A stretch of DNA of 64,000 nt from Mameliella sp. MMSF_3455 (lineage in GTDB: Bacteria > Pseudomonadota > Alphaproteobacteria > Rhodobacterales > Rhodobacteraceae), in assembly GCF_030733205.1 (NCBI RefSeq), contig NZ_JASHJL010000011.1, forward strand, positions 1 through 64,000. Reading direction: 5' to 3'. A program made the position numbers and the translations under genes. The notes under the pieces were generated by a model that was not told where the DNA came from, did not search any database, and worked only from the letters and a program-made list of their open reading frames with translations. This document shows, one piece after another, positions 1-8,168 of this stretch (positions within the stretch are counted from its first letter, which is position 1; each line of letters opens with the position of its first letter).

Positions 1-45
1 CGCCCACGGTTGCTCAGAGCAGGTCGGTCGAAACGATACTCGATC

Positions 46-140
46 TTGCCATCCCAAAATCTGATAATCAGTATTATGTAAATAATAAGCGTTCCGAGAC
101 GTCCCCCAAGCGTCCGCAGCGCAACGATTATCCGATAATC
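46..140 (+). promoter_or_regulatory. AT-rich promoter/operator region upstream of aroQ-luxR
   Basis: This is the only AT-rich stretch in front of aroQ. A TTGCCA hexamer lies at 46-51 and TATTAT at 72-77, but the spacing (20) is too long for a confident sigma70 call. Two inverted repeats share the half-site GATAATC: CTGAT-A-ATCAG at 61-71 and GATTATC-C-GATAATC at 126-140. Paired palindromes before a gene coupled to a LuxR-type regulator suggest operators, possibly autoregulatory. That is inference. No coding frame is evident in 1-216. Confidence 0.35.
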
Positions 141-216
141 CAACCCGAAACCGATGCCGCGCTGGACAGAGACGCCGCAAATCTCATACCCGGACGTAAA
201 GCTTCCGGAGTTGCGT

Positions 217-657
217 ATGACCTCGATCCTCGTCCTGAACGGACCGAACCTGAACCTACTGGGCACCCGTCAGCCCGAAATTTACGGCCACACGACCTTG
301 GCCGATGTCGAGGCGATGTGCGTCGAACACGGCAAGGCGCGCGGGATCGACGTGACCTGCGCCCAGTCGAACCATGAAGGCGCGCTCGTGACCCACATCC
401 AGGAGGCCCGCGGCACCCATGCGGGCATCGTCCTGAACGCGGGTGCCTACACGCATACCTCGATCGCGATGATGGATGCCATCAAGGGCGCCGAGATGCC
501 GACCATCGAATTGCACCTCTCCAATGTCCATGCGCGCGAGGAATTCCGGCACAAGTCATTCATCGCACCTGTTGCAATCGGAGTGATAGCGGGTTTCGGC
601 GCAAACGGGTATAAACTGGCTATAGACGCGCTGCTCGGCTTTCTGGAGACCCGGTGA
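217..657 (+). CDS. aroQ: type II 3-dehydroquinate dehydratase
   Basis: AroQ removes water from 3-dehydroquinate to give 3-dehydroshikimate, the third step of the cytosolic shikimate pathway. The 146-residue product has the normal type II length. It carries the family signature NGPNLNLLGTRQPEIYG (residues 8-24, catalytic Tyr23), the LNAGAYTHTS block around Asn75, and IELHLSNVHAREEFR around His100. An upstream in-frame ATG at 154 would add 21 unconserved residues. I chose 217 because CCGGAG lies 6-11 bases before it and the family starts here. The stop overlaps the start of the LuxR gene (ATGA), so the two are probably co-translated. A class II DAHP synthase for the first step lies at 16648-18018. 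Confidence 0.97.
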   Translation: MTSILVLNGPNLNLLGTRQPEIYGHTTLADVEAMCVEHGKARGIDVTCAQSNHEGALVTHIQEARGTHAGIVLNAGAYTHTSIAMMDAIKGAEMPTIELHLSNVHAREEFRHKSFIAPVAIGVIAGFGANGYKLAIDALLGFLETR

Positions 658-1421
658 TGACACCTGAACTAAGAGACTACCTGATCGAGGTCACGAATGC
701 CGAAGAGGTCCAGGATCTCTGGGAAAAGCACTGTGCCAAGATGGACAGTTACGGCTTCGACAGGCTGCTCTACGGGTTCACGCGGTTCCTGACGGCGACC
801 AGTTTCGGCGATCCCAATGACTTCATCGTCCTGACCAACCACACGCCTGCCTACCGCAAGGGCTTCGTCGAAGACGGGCTTTACCGTCACGCCCCAATGG
901 TTCGCTGGGCGCTGGAAAACGAAGGCCACTGCAGCTGGCGCGTCATGGCCGAACAGATCAACAAAGGCACGCTGGACGACAAGGCCGCCAAGGTGGTGGC
1001 CTTCAACCTGCAGCACAAGGTGCACGCTGGGTACACGATCAGCTTTCAGTCGGTCTCGCACCGGGCCAAGGGGGCGATCTCTCTGACCACGCGCGCCGAG
1101 ATGAACCAGGATGAAGCAGACGCGGTCTGGGCCGAGCACGGTCAGGATATCGTTCTGCTGAACAACCTCGTACACCTCAAGATCCTCACCCTGCCCCTGC
1201 CCCTCGCTGGCCAGAACCTGACACCACGTCAGCGCGAGGCTCTGGAATGGGTTGGGGATGGCAAGACCATGCAGGACATCGCGCAGATCATGGGACTCAC
1301 GCAGGCAACGGTGGAAAAGCACCTGCGTCTGGCGAGAGAGACCCTGAATGTGGAAACAACCGCCCAAGCCGTCGCCAAGGCCGCGTTTCACAACCAAATG
1401 TACATTCTTGAGGCACAGTAG
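657..1421 (+). CDS. LuxR-family regulator (LuxR solo, autoinducer-type ligand domain)
   Basis: This 254-residue protein has an N-terminal LuxR-type ligand domain (about 20-170) and a C-terminal GerE helix-turn-helix (about 187-245, LTPRQREALEWVGDGKTMQDIA). The DNA-binding invariants Glu, Leu/Trp and Gly are in place. In the ligand pocket, the positions equivalent to TraR W57, Y61 and D70 appear as Tyr, Phe and Ala (TPAYRKGF ... YRHAPMV), while P71, W85 and G113 are kept. No luxI lies in the window, so this is a solo. The ATG at 657 overlaps the aroQ stop; a GTG one codon upstream is also possible. The family and fold are clear, but the ligand and targets are unknown and binding of a classical acyl-homoserine lactone is doubtful. 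Confidence 0.9.
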   Translation: MTPELRDYLIEVTNAEEVQDLWEKHCAKMDSYGFDRLLYGFTRFLTATSFGDPNDFIVLTNHTPAYRKGFVEDGLYRHAPMVRWALENEGHCSWRVMAEQINKGTLDDKAAKVVAFNLQHKVHAGYTISFQSVSHRAKGAISLTTRAEMNQDEADAVWAEHGQDIVLLNNLVHLKILTLPLPLAGQNLTPRQREALEWVGDGKTMQDIAQIMGLTQATVEKHLRLARETLNVETTAQAVAKAAFHNQMYILEAQ

Positions 1422-1859
1422 CCACAAATGTCGGGAAATGGTGCACGGGCAAGACGTTAGCGACGTCTGTCCGCGTGATTCCCGCGTGAATTTTTCGCCT
1501 TTACCCTTTGGTCAGGAAATCCGTACTTCCCTAACCCAAGGTAAATTGCGATTGTTCACATGTTCCGTGAGTGGTGGCTTTGGCCATGGAACGAAGGAAC
1601 CGTAACCCGCGTATTACCGGGCCCTGCGGAACCTCCGGTGTAAACCGGGCGCTGGTACGACGGAGGCAATTAGCGCCTTCCGTCGGCCAGCATCCTTTCG
1701 GGGTCCCTGGATCTCATCCCCAATGCCTCAACCGGGGACCCCGAATTCATCTCAAACTCAACCTATGCGGGATCTGACTCGGGCGCAAGCACGACACCAG
1801 TCCGATATTGAACACCGGCAAAGTCCCGCCTATCTCGCCCTGAAATCCCAGAAAACAAA
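1422..1859. other. gene-free, hairpin-rich intergenic stretch
   Basis: No convincing reading frame exists between the LuxR gene and the tsf terminator. The section 1590-1745 is rich in inverted repeats. CCGG-loop-CCGG lies at 1635-1648. A long stem at 1651-1691 pairs GCTGG/CCAGC outside GACGGAGGC/GCCTTCCGTC. A 9-bp stem CGGGGTCCC/GGGACCCCG spans 1699-1743. No T-run follows, so these are not ordinary terminators. It may be a structured RNA or the trailer of the LuxR transcript. I found no SRP, RNase P or tmRNA core motif. Confidence 0.4.
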
Positions 1860-1897
1860 CAAGAAAAAGGCGCCGACCTTCGGTCCGGCGCCTTTCT
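1860..1897 (-). terminator. Rho-independent terminator of rpsB-tsf
   Basis: Read on the minus strand, a GGCGCC-rich stem closes on a short GAAG-type loop. It is followed at once by TTTTTCTTGTTTGTTTT. It lies 44 bases past the tsf stop and is the natural end of the rpsB-tsf transcript. Confidence 0.9.
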
Positions 1898-1940
1898 CGA
1901 TTCGCAACCGGCAGGGAGCCCCTGCCCTTTCAGGAGTGAC

Positions 1941-2816
1941 TTAGCCCTGGGCGGCCTTGGCCACTTCGGCTGCGAAATCCTCTTCTTTCTTCTCGATGCC
2001 TTCACCGACCTGCAGGCGAACAAAGCCGACGATCTCTGCGCCGGCGTCCTTGGCGGCCTGCTCGACGGTCTTGTCGGTGTCCAGAGCGAAAGCCTGGCCC
2101 AGCAGCGTCACTTCGGCCATGAACTTCTTCATGCGGCCGACGATCATCTTTTCGATCACGGCGTCGGGCTTGCCCGATTCCTTGGCGATATCGATCTGGA
2201 CCTGCTTTTCCTTCTCGACCACGGCCGGATCCAGCGAGGCTTCGTTCAGAGCGGCGGGGTTCATGGCCGCGATGTGCATGCCAACCTGCTTGCCGAACTC
2301 TTCCGAGCCGCCCTTCATGGCGACCAGAACGCCGATCTGGCCCATGCCGTCAGCGGCCGCGTTGTGGACATAGGCGGCCACGACGTCGCCTTCGACGGAT
2401 GCCATGCGGCGCAGCGACATGTTCTCGCCGATCTTGGCGACAGCGTCGGTGATGCGTTCGTTGACGGCCTTGCCGCCCATGTCCGCGTCTTTCAGCGCCT
2501 CGACGTCCGCCACGTTCAGCGCGGTTTCGGCGATGCCGGCAACCATCTGCTGGAACTCGGCGTTCTTGGCAACGAAGTCGGTTTCCGAGTTGACCTCGAC
2601 GGCCACGCCCTTGCCGCCGTCGACCTTGACGGCGACGAGGCCCTCTGCCGCGGTGCGGCCGGATTTCTTGGCCGCCTTGGCCAGGCCCTTGGTGCGGAGC
2701 CAGTCGATGGCCGCGTCAAAGTCGCCGTCCGTTTCGGTCAGCGCCTTCTTGGCGTCCATCATGCCTGCGCCGGTCATTTCGCGCAGTTCTTTCACCTGTT
2801 TTGCAGTGATCGCCAT
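1941..2816 (-). CDS. tsf: elongation factor Ts
   Basis: EF-Ts exchanges GDP for GTP on EF-Tu in the cytosol. The 291-residue product opens with the classic [20 protein letters not shown] block. The UBA-like N-terminal domain (about 1-55) contains [12 protein letters not shown], and the core (about 56-280) has TDFVAKN. The length fits the family. The open frame continues 28 codons upstream, but 2816 is chosen because GGAGA lies just before it and the product aligns to the family from here. It is downstream of rpsB in the near-universal rpsB-tsf pair and is followed by a strong terminator. Confidence 0.98.
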   Translation of the reverse strand: MAITAKQVKELREMTGAGMMDAKKALTETDGDFDAAIDWLRTKGLAKAAKKSGRTAAEGLVAVKVDGGKGVAVEVNSETDFVAKNAEFQQMVAGIAETALNVADVEALKDADMGGKAVNERITDAVAKIGENMSLRRMASVEGDVVAAYVHNAAADGMGQIGVLVAMKGGSEEFGKQVGMHIAAMNPAALNEASLDPAVVEKEKQVQIDIAKESGKPDAVIEKMIVGRMKKFMAEVTLLGQAFALDTDKTVEQAAKDAGAEIVGFVRLQVGEGIEKKEEDFAAEVAKAAQG

Positions 2817-2852
2817 GTCTTGGCTCTCCTCATCGTCTCTTTGCAGGAGGTC

Positions 2853-2932
2853 GGGTGGCCCCGGCCGCCGGGGATCCCCCGGGCCTTGGCCACCCCTCAT
2901 GTCACGGACCTGTATCGTTTTTGCGACACAGG
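2853..2932 (-). other. two hairpins in the rpsB-tsf spacer
   Basis: The 125-base spacer holds two inverted repeats. CCTGTATCG/CGACACAGG at 2909-2932 lies just after the rpsB stop. A long GC-rich stem GGGTGGCC/GGCCACCC spans 2853-2895. Neither is followed by a T-run on the minus strand, so they look like mRNA-stability, pausing or processing elements that could set the S2:EF-Ts ratio. The function is inferred. Confidence 0.5.
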
Positions 2933-2941
2933 CCCCGGGGA

Positions 2942-3718
2942 TCAGCCCTCGGCGTTCTCGCCCGCGTCGGCCAGCAGTTCCTCGGCCGGTGCTTCCTCGA
3001 GCGCGCCCAGGTCGACGCCTGCCGCTTCCATCTGGCCGGTCATGCCGTCCAACGCGGCGCGGCTGACGAGATCGCAGTACAGCGCGATGGCGCGGGCTGC
3101 GTCGTCGTTGCCGGGAATGATATAGTCGACGCCCTCGGGCGAGCAGTTGGTGTCGACGACGGCCACAACCGGGATGCCCAGCTTGTTGGCTTCGGCAACG
3201 GCCAGTTGCTCTTTCTTGACGTCGATGACGAACAGCATGTCCGGCACGCCGCCCATTTCGCGGATCCCGCCCAGCGATGCCTGCAGCTTGGCCTGGTCAC
3301 GCTCCATGTTGAGGCGCTCTTTCTTGGTGAGGCCTTCGGCGCCACCTTCCATCTGCTCGTCGATCTCGCGCAGGCGGTTGATCGACTGCGACACGGTCTG
3401 CCAGTTGGTCAGCGTGCCGCCCAGCCAGCGGTGGTTCATGTAGTACTGTGCACATTTCTCGGCGGCTTCGGCGATCGGCTGGGCAGCCTGACGCTTGGTG
3501 CCGACGAACAGCACGCGGCCGTTCTTGGCCACACATTCGCGAATGGCGTTCAGGGCAGCGTCCAGCATCGGGACGGTCTGCGTCAGGTCCATGATGTGGA
3601 TGCCGTTGCGCGCACCGTAGATGAACTCGCCCATGCGGGGGTTCCAGCGCTGCGTCTGGTGGCCAAAATGAACGCCAGCTTCCAGCAGCTGACGCATGGT
3701 GAACTCGGGAAGAGCCAT
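2942..3718 (-). CDS. rpsB: 30S ribosomal protein S2
   Basis: S2 is a structural protein of the small ribosomal subunit and helps recruit S1. The 258-residue product has the diagnostic N-terminus [20 protein letters not shown], then [20 protein letters not shown], and the later RWLGGTLTN and [19 protein letters not shown] blocks. An upstream in-frame start at 3760 would add 14 unconserved residues. The ATG at 3718 has AAGGA at the right distance and matches the family. The acidic, Ala/Glu-rich C-terminus (last 25 residues) is common in alphaproteobacteria. It is the first gene of the rpsB-tsf operon. Confidence 0.98.
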   Translation of the reverse strand: MALPEFTMRQLLEAGVHFGHQTQRWNPRMGEFIYGARNGIHIMDLTQTVPMLDAALNAIRECVAKNGRVLFVGTKRQAAQPIAEAAEKCAQYYMNHRWLGGTLTNWQTVSQSINRLREIDEQMEGGAEGLTKKERLNMERDQAKLQASLGGIREMGGVPDMLFVIDVKKEQLAVAEANKLGIPVVAVVDTNCSPEGVDYIIPGNDDAARAIALYCDLVSRAALDGMTGQMEAAGVDLGALEEAPAEELLADAGENAEG

Positions 3719-3893
3719 GCCTTCTATCCTTTCCGGTTTCAATCCTCGGCGGGGGATCAAGGCAACTGCCTCAACCGGTGGACCTTTGGGGATGTCTGTC
3801 CAATAGGCCCGCCCCCGCCTGCGGGGTTCGTGCCGCGCGCATTACAGCGGTTTCACAAGGGGCGCAAGGGGCAAAGGGCCCGGGTGGCCAAGG

Positions 3894-4475
3894 TCAGCGA
3901 AAGATCCCGTCCAGAAAGCCCCAACCGCTGTCATCCTCGATGTCGATGGGATCGGAATATCCGCCCGTCAGGTAACCGGTAAACCCTTCCTCCACATCCA
4001 TCTGGCGCAGAATCAGCGTGCCATATTCAGACGGCCAGCCAACGCTCAGGGACTGTGCACCGTCAGGCAAAGTGCCGGCAAAGAACAGCCGCGATTCCCG
4101 AGGCAAAGAGACGTCCACGACCTCGTCCACCTGGATCTCTGTCACGCGGAGGGGCACCGTTTTTCCGTCGACCCGGATCGTCACCCTGTCCAGAACGTCC
4201 CCGGTTTCCGCCTCGATCCGTTCCTTGAATTCCTCTGCGGGCAGCGCGCGCAACTGGTCGACGGCATCGGAACGGTCGGTCTCGTTGGTATCCTCGACAC
4301 CTTCGAGGTCGATCCCGGCCAGGACCGGTTCCATGCTCATGCGCAGGACAAGCGTGATCCGGCCATCCGGTGTCTCAAGATCGGCGATTGCCGGACGCAC
4401 CTCATGCGCCTCTACCGCGCCAAGCGGAACCACGAAGGCCAGAACTGTCAGAAAGCCGCGTATCACGGAATGCAT
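3894..4475 (-). CDS. exported hypothetical protein resembling the N-terminal domain of HupE/UreJ-type proteins
   Basis: The 193-residue product has a signal peptide (about residues 1-24, hydrophobic VLAFVVPLGAVEAHE). The mature protein begins HEVRPAIADL, rather like the extracytoplasmic N-terminal part of HupE/UreJ_2 proteins, but the membrane domain of those proteins is absent. The remainder is acidic and beta-rich, with no cysteine pair or lipobox. The start at 4475 (ATG with AGGTGAGG in front) is preferred over a GTG at 4490. It lies 99 bases past phoB on the same strand and may be read through from the phosphate operon. The function is unknown and the family resemblance is from memory. 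Confidence 0.75.
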   Translation of the reverse strand: MHSVIRGFLTVLAFVVPLGAVEAHEVRPAIADLETPDGRITLVLRMSMEPVLAGIDLEGVEDTNETDRSDAVDQLRALPAEEFKERIEAETGDVLDRVTIRVDGKTVPLRVTEIQVDEVVDVSLPRESRLFFAGTLPDGAQSLSVGWPSEYGTLILRQMDVEEGFTGYLTGGYSDPIDIEDDSGWGFLDGIFR

Positions 4476-4574
4476 CCTCACCTGCTGCACAGCAGATAAG
4501 ATGACGCGTTCACTTCGCAGATCAAGCGGTCAGTGGCGAGGACGGAGAAAAGGACACCGCCCTGCCCTTTTGCA

Positions 4575-5264
4575 TCACCCCAAAGCATAACCGGCGCCGC
4601 GCACCGTGCGCAGCGGATCGTTTCCGCCATGCTGGCACAACGCCTTGCGAAGGCGCCCGATATGAACATCCACGGTGCGGGTGTCGACATAGATGTCGCG
4701 CCCCCAGACCCGGTCAAGCAACTGTTCGCGCGACCAGACCCGGCCGGGCTTTTCCATGAATGTCGTCAGCAGACGGAATTCCGTCGGCCCCAGTTTCAGC
4801 GCCTTGTTGTCACGCGTCACGCGGTGGGTTTCGCTGTCGAGCACGATGTCCTCGTATTCAAGGCGCAACCCGGCAGCGGCCGGACGCGCGCGCCGCAGCT
4901 GTGCGCGCACCCGAGCCATCAGTTCGATCACCGAGTAGGGTTTGACCACGTAGTCATCCGCCCCGGTTTCAAGCCCGCGCACCCGGTCCACCTCTTCGGA
5001 CCGGGCCGAAAGCATGATGATCGGCACGCTGCGGGTGTCGGGGCGGGTCTTGATCTGGCGACAGACCTCGATCCCCGAGACGTTGGGCAGCATCCAGTCC
5101 AGCACGATGATGTCCGGGCTTTCCTCGTCGATCAGCACCAGCGCTTCTTCACCGTTCTCGGCCCGCGCGACGCGGAACCCCTCGGCTTCGAGATTGTAGG
5201 TCAGGACCTCCCGTTGCGCGGCTTCGTCCTCGACCACCAGGACTGTCGGCTGATCTGCGGCCAT
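4575..5264 (-). CDS. phoB: phosphate regulon response regulator PhoB
   Basis: PhoB is the cytoplasmic OmpR-family regulator that binds Pho boxes when phosphorylated by PhoR under phosphate starvation. In the 229-residue product the receiver domain (about 5-125) has the acidic pocket Glu12-Asp13, phospho-acceptor Asp56 (VLDWMLP) and Lys108 (VVKPYS). The winged helix (about 135-228) ends in the typical TVDVHIGRLRKAL and RTVRGAGYAL. The start at 5264 gives MAADQPTVLVVEDE; nine upstream in-frame codons are not conserved. It is last in the pst-phoU-phoB run, 4 bases after phoU. Confidence 0.97.
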   Translation of the reverse strand: MAADQPTVLVVEDEAAQREVLTYNLEAEGFRVARAENGEEALVLIDEESPDIIVLDWMLPNVSGIEVCRQIKTRPDTRSVPIIMLSARSEEVDRVRGLETGADDYVVKPYSVIELMARVRAQLRRARPAAAGLRLEYEDIVLDSETHRVTRDNKALKLGPTEFRLLTTFMEKPGRVWSREQLLDRVWGRDIYVDTRTVDVHIGRLRKALCQHGGNDPLRTVRGAGYALG

Positions 5265-5268
5265 GTGA

Positions 5269-6009
5269 TCAATCTCCGTTCTGATCCGCATCCGGCGCCA
5301 GGGCGGCGTCGGTCGATGTGCGGTCCGCCTTTTCCCGAGGCTCTTCCGGCTTGCGGCCGGTCGTCAGGAAAACGACCTGCTCGGCGATCGAGGTCACATG
5401 GTCGCCCATGCGTTCGATGTTCTTGGCGATGAAATGCAGGTGCATGCAGGCGGTGATGTTGCGCGGATCTTCCAGCATGAACGTCAGGAATTCGCGGAAC
5501 AGCGTGTTGTACATCTGGTCCACGTCCCGGTCGCGCTCGATCACGTCCTCGGCCAGGGCTACGTCGCGCTGGATATAGGCGTCGAGCGCGTCCTTGAGCA
5601 TCAGTTCGACCTCGCGCGCCATGCGGCGCAACGAGGGCGCCGTGCCGCCGATGGCCTGCATCTGCACCAGCACGCCGGTCCGCTTGGCGATATTCTTGCT
5701 GAGGTCACCCATGCGTTCCAGGTTGGCCGACATGCGCATGACCGACAGGACGATGCGCAGGTCCGATGCGGTCGGCGCCCGCAAGGCGATCACCCGGGCC
5801 GCCTCTTCGTTCAGGCTTTCCTCCAGCGCGTCGATGGCGGCATCGTTGCGGCGCACCAGATCGGCCAGTTCCTCGTCGCGGGTCTCCAGCGACTTGGCGG
5901 ATTGCATGATGGCGGCCTCGACAAGCCCCCCCATCTTCATGATCTGGGCCTGGATGCCTTCCAGATCGCGGTCGAAGGCGCTGGCGATATGTTGATTGAG
6001 GTCTGACAT
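5269..6009 (-). CDS. phoU: phosphate signalling protein PhoU
   Basis: PhoU is a peripheral cytoplasmic protein that couples PstSCAB activity to PhoR and keeps the Pho regulon off when phosphate is plentiful. The 246-residue product consists of two PhoU three-helix bundles (about 15-105 and 120-210). Metal-binding style motifs are RNDAAIDALEE in the first and ERDRDVDQMYN in the second. HLHFIAKNIERMGDHVTSIAEQ is strongly family-typical. The C-terminus beyond 222 is a charged tail. The start overlaps the pstB stop (TAATG), indicating translational coupling. Confidence 0.97.
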   Translation of the reverse strand: MSDLNQHIASAFDRDLEGIQAQIMKMGGLVEAAIMQSAKSLETRDEELADLVRRNDAAIDALEESLNEEAARVIALRAPTASDLRIVLSVMRMSANLERMGDLSKNIAKRTGVLVQMQAIGGTAPSLRRMAREVELMLKDALDAYIQRDVALAEDVIERDRDVDQMYNTLFREFLTFMLEDPRNITACMHLHFIAKNIERMGDHVTSIAEQVVFLTTGRKPEEPREKADRTSTDAALAPDADQNGD

Positions 6010-6806
6010 TAGCCGATCCGTCCCGTGATGTAGCTTTCCGTCCGGCTGTCCACCGGGTTGGTGAAAATCTTGCCGGTGTCGCCAAATTCCACGAGGTTCC
6101 CCAGGTGGAAGAAGGCGGTCTTCTGGCTGACGCGCGCGGCCTGCTGCATCGAGTGGGTCACGATGACGACCGAGTAGTCCTGCCGCAACTCGTCGATCAG
6201 TTCCTCGACCTGGCTGGTCGCGATCGGGTCAAGCGCCGAACAGGGTTCGTCCATCAGCAGGACCTCGGGTTCGGTGGCCACGGCGCGGGCGATGCACAGG
6301 CGCTGTTGCTGGCCGCCCGACAGGCCGGTGCCCGGCGCGTCCAGACGGTCCTTGACCTCGTCCCAGATGGCGCCGCGGCGCAGGCTTTTCTCGACGATCT
6401 CGTCGAGATCCGCCTTGGACTTGGCCAGCCCGTGAATGCGCGGGCCGTAGGCGATGTTGTCATAGATCGACTTCGGGAACGGGTTCGGCTTCTGGAAGAC
6501 CATGCCGACCTTGGCGCGCAGTTGCACCGGGTCGACCCGTTTGTCGTAGATGTCCTCGCCGTCGATCATGATGTCACCTTCGACGCGGCAGACGTCGATG
6601 GTGTCGTTCATCCGGTTCAGGCAGCGCAGGAAGGTGGACTTGCCACAGCCAGACGGGCCGATGAAGGCTGTGACGGTCTTGTCCTCGATGTCACAGTCCA
6701 CGTCTTTGATGGCATGGGTGGTGCCGTAATAGACCTGCACCTTGCGGGCGCTGATCTTGATGTCCTGCTGGTCCACGTCTCTCTCCGTATGCGGTGCGTC
6801 GTACAT
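6009..6806 (-). CDS. pstB: phosphate ABC transporter ATP-binding protein PstB
   Basis: PstB hydrolyses ATP to drive high-affinity phosphate import through PstA/PstC. The 265-residue product has Walker [10 protein letters not shown] (50-58), the Q-loop VFQKPNPFP, signature LSGGQQQR (162-169), Walker B LLMDEP (183-188), D-loop SALDP and the switch His218. These are the hallmarks of PstB among ABC ATPases. It lies 30 bases after pstA with its own ribosome-binding site and overlaps phoU by one base. Confidence 0.98.
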   Translation of the reverse strand: MYDAPHTERDVDQQDIKISARKVQVYYGTTHAIKDVDCDIEDKTVTAFIGPSGCGKSTFLRCLNRMNDTIDVCRVEGDIMIDGEDIYDKRVDPVQLRAKVGMVFQKPNPFPKSIYDNIAYGPRIHGLAKSKADLDEIVEKSLRRGAIWDEVKDRLDAPGTGLSGGQQQRLCIARAVATEPEVLLMDEPCSALDPIATSQVEELIDELRQDYSVVIVTHSMQQAARVSQKTAFFHLGNLVEFGDTGKIFTNPVDSRTESYITGRIG

Positions 6807-6836
6807 TGTTACTCTCCTAGATCCGCTGCCCGGGCC

Positions 6837-8168
6837 TTACCAGCGGCGCTCGAAACGGCGGCGCAGAATGATTGCGATGATGTTCATGGTCAGCAGGAAG
6901 ATGAGCAGGATGATGATACCGCCCCAGGCCTTTTCGTAAAACGCCTGATCCGCGCGCGCAGCCCAGGTGTAGATCTGCGCGGGCATGGCCGAGTTCGGGT
7001 CGGTGAAGCCGCTGATGAACCCATCCGGATAACCGCGGGCGACAAAGCCCACCATGCCGATCAGCAAGAGCGGCGCGGTCTCTCCCAGCGCCTGCGCCAG
7101 GCCGATAATCGTGCCGGTCAGGATGCCGGGCATGGCCAGGGGCAGAACGTGGTGGAACACCGCCTGCATCTTGGAGGCGCCCACACCCAGCGCCGCGTCG
7201 CGGATCGAGGGCGGCACCGCCTTGAGCGAGGCGCGTGTCGAGATGATGATCGTCGGCAGGGTCATCAGCGTCAGGACCAGGCCACCGACCAGAGGTGCCG
7301 ATTGCGGCAGGTGCATGAACTGGATGAAGACGGCCAGACCCAGGATGCCGAAGACGATCGACGGGACGGCTGCAAGGTTCGAGATGTTCACCTCGATCAT
7401 GTCGGTCCAGCGGTTCTGCGGCGCGAATTCCTCGAGGTAGATCGAGGCCGCGACACCGATGGGCAGCGACAGCAACAGCACCACCAGCATCATGAAGAAC
7501 GAGCCCACCACAGACGCCCCGATGCCGGCGCCCCCGGGGTTGTCCACGCCGGAATCCGCACCGGTGATGAACCCCCAGTCAAACGCGGTGTGGATGATGC
7601 CGGCCTCGGCCAGCGCGTCCACGAGATCGAGATCGGCCAGCGTCAGGAAGCGGCTGTCCTGCAGGGTCTCGCGCTGCACGCGGCCTTTGAAATAGCCGTC
7701 CACGCGCGAGGCGGCGTTCAGCTTGAAAGCCACTTCCTCGCCCAGCTGATCGGGGTTTGCGGTGTAGTATTCCCGCAGCGTGCTGCCGATCTTGCCCATG
7801 ATCCGTTCGATGGCCGCCTCGTCAAAGGCCACCTGCACATTCTCCGTCTCCAGCTTTTTCTGCAGGGCAGAGATGAAGTAGCCGGAATAGGCCTTGGTCT
7901 TGAACAGCTGGCCCTCGGCCTCGTCGAACTCTTCCTGCGTCAGGGTGAAATTGACGTCGACAACGGTCGTGGTGAAGGCCGGCAGGCCCGAGCGGACGAT
8001 CGAGAATGCCAGAACGGCAAGAAAGAACAGGCCGGTGGCAATGGCGAGAATCCCGTAGGCCTGGAACCGTTTTTCCGCCGCGTTGCGCTTTTTCGTGCGC
8101 GCGTCTTCGCTCACCAGAGAGGTCTTGGCCCGGCGCGGCCGGGGCGTATCCATGCTTGCGTCGGTCAT
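6837..8168 (-). CDS. pstA: phosphate ABC transporter permease PstA (long form)
   Basis: PstA is an inner-membrane subunit of the phosphate importer. At 443 residues it is longer than the E. coli protein (about 300). An N-terminal region with one membrane segment (about 38-58) and a large extracytoplasmic part (about 60-200) precedes the permease core with five or six membrane helices. This long form is usual in alphaproteobacteria. The permease EAA-like loop is DAALGVGASKMQAVFHHVLP. The start overlaps the pstC stop by one base (TAATG). Confidence 0.95.
   Translation of the reverse strand: MTDASMDTPRPRRAKTSLVSEDARTKKRNAAEKRFQAYGILAIATGLFFLAVLAFSIVRSGLPAFTTTVVDVNFTLTQEEFDEAEGQLFKTKAYSGYFISALQKKLETENVQVAFDEAAIERIMGKIGSTLREYYTANPDQLGEEVAFKLNAASRVDGYFKGRVQRETLQDSRFLTLADLDLVDALAEAGIIHTAFDWGFITGADSGVDNPGGAGIGASVVGSFFMMLVVLLLSLPIGVAASIYLEEFAPQNRWTDMIEVNISNLAAVPSIVFGILGLAVFIQFMHLPQSAPLVGGLVLTLMTLPTIIISTRASLKAVPPSIRDAALGVGASKMQAVFHHVLPLAMPGILTGTIIGLAQALGETAPLLLIGMVGFVARGYPDGFISGFTDPNSAMPAQIYTWAARADQAFYEKAWGGIIILLIFLLTMNIIAIILRRRFERRW

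Noticed and set aside
1571-1777. 68-residue frame in the intergenic region after the LuxR gene
   Set aside because: There is no ribosome-binding site or recognisable fold, and the DNA is dominated by inverted repeats.
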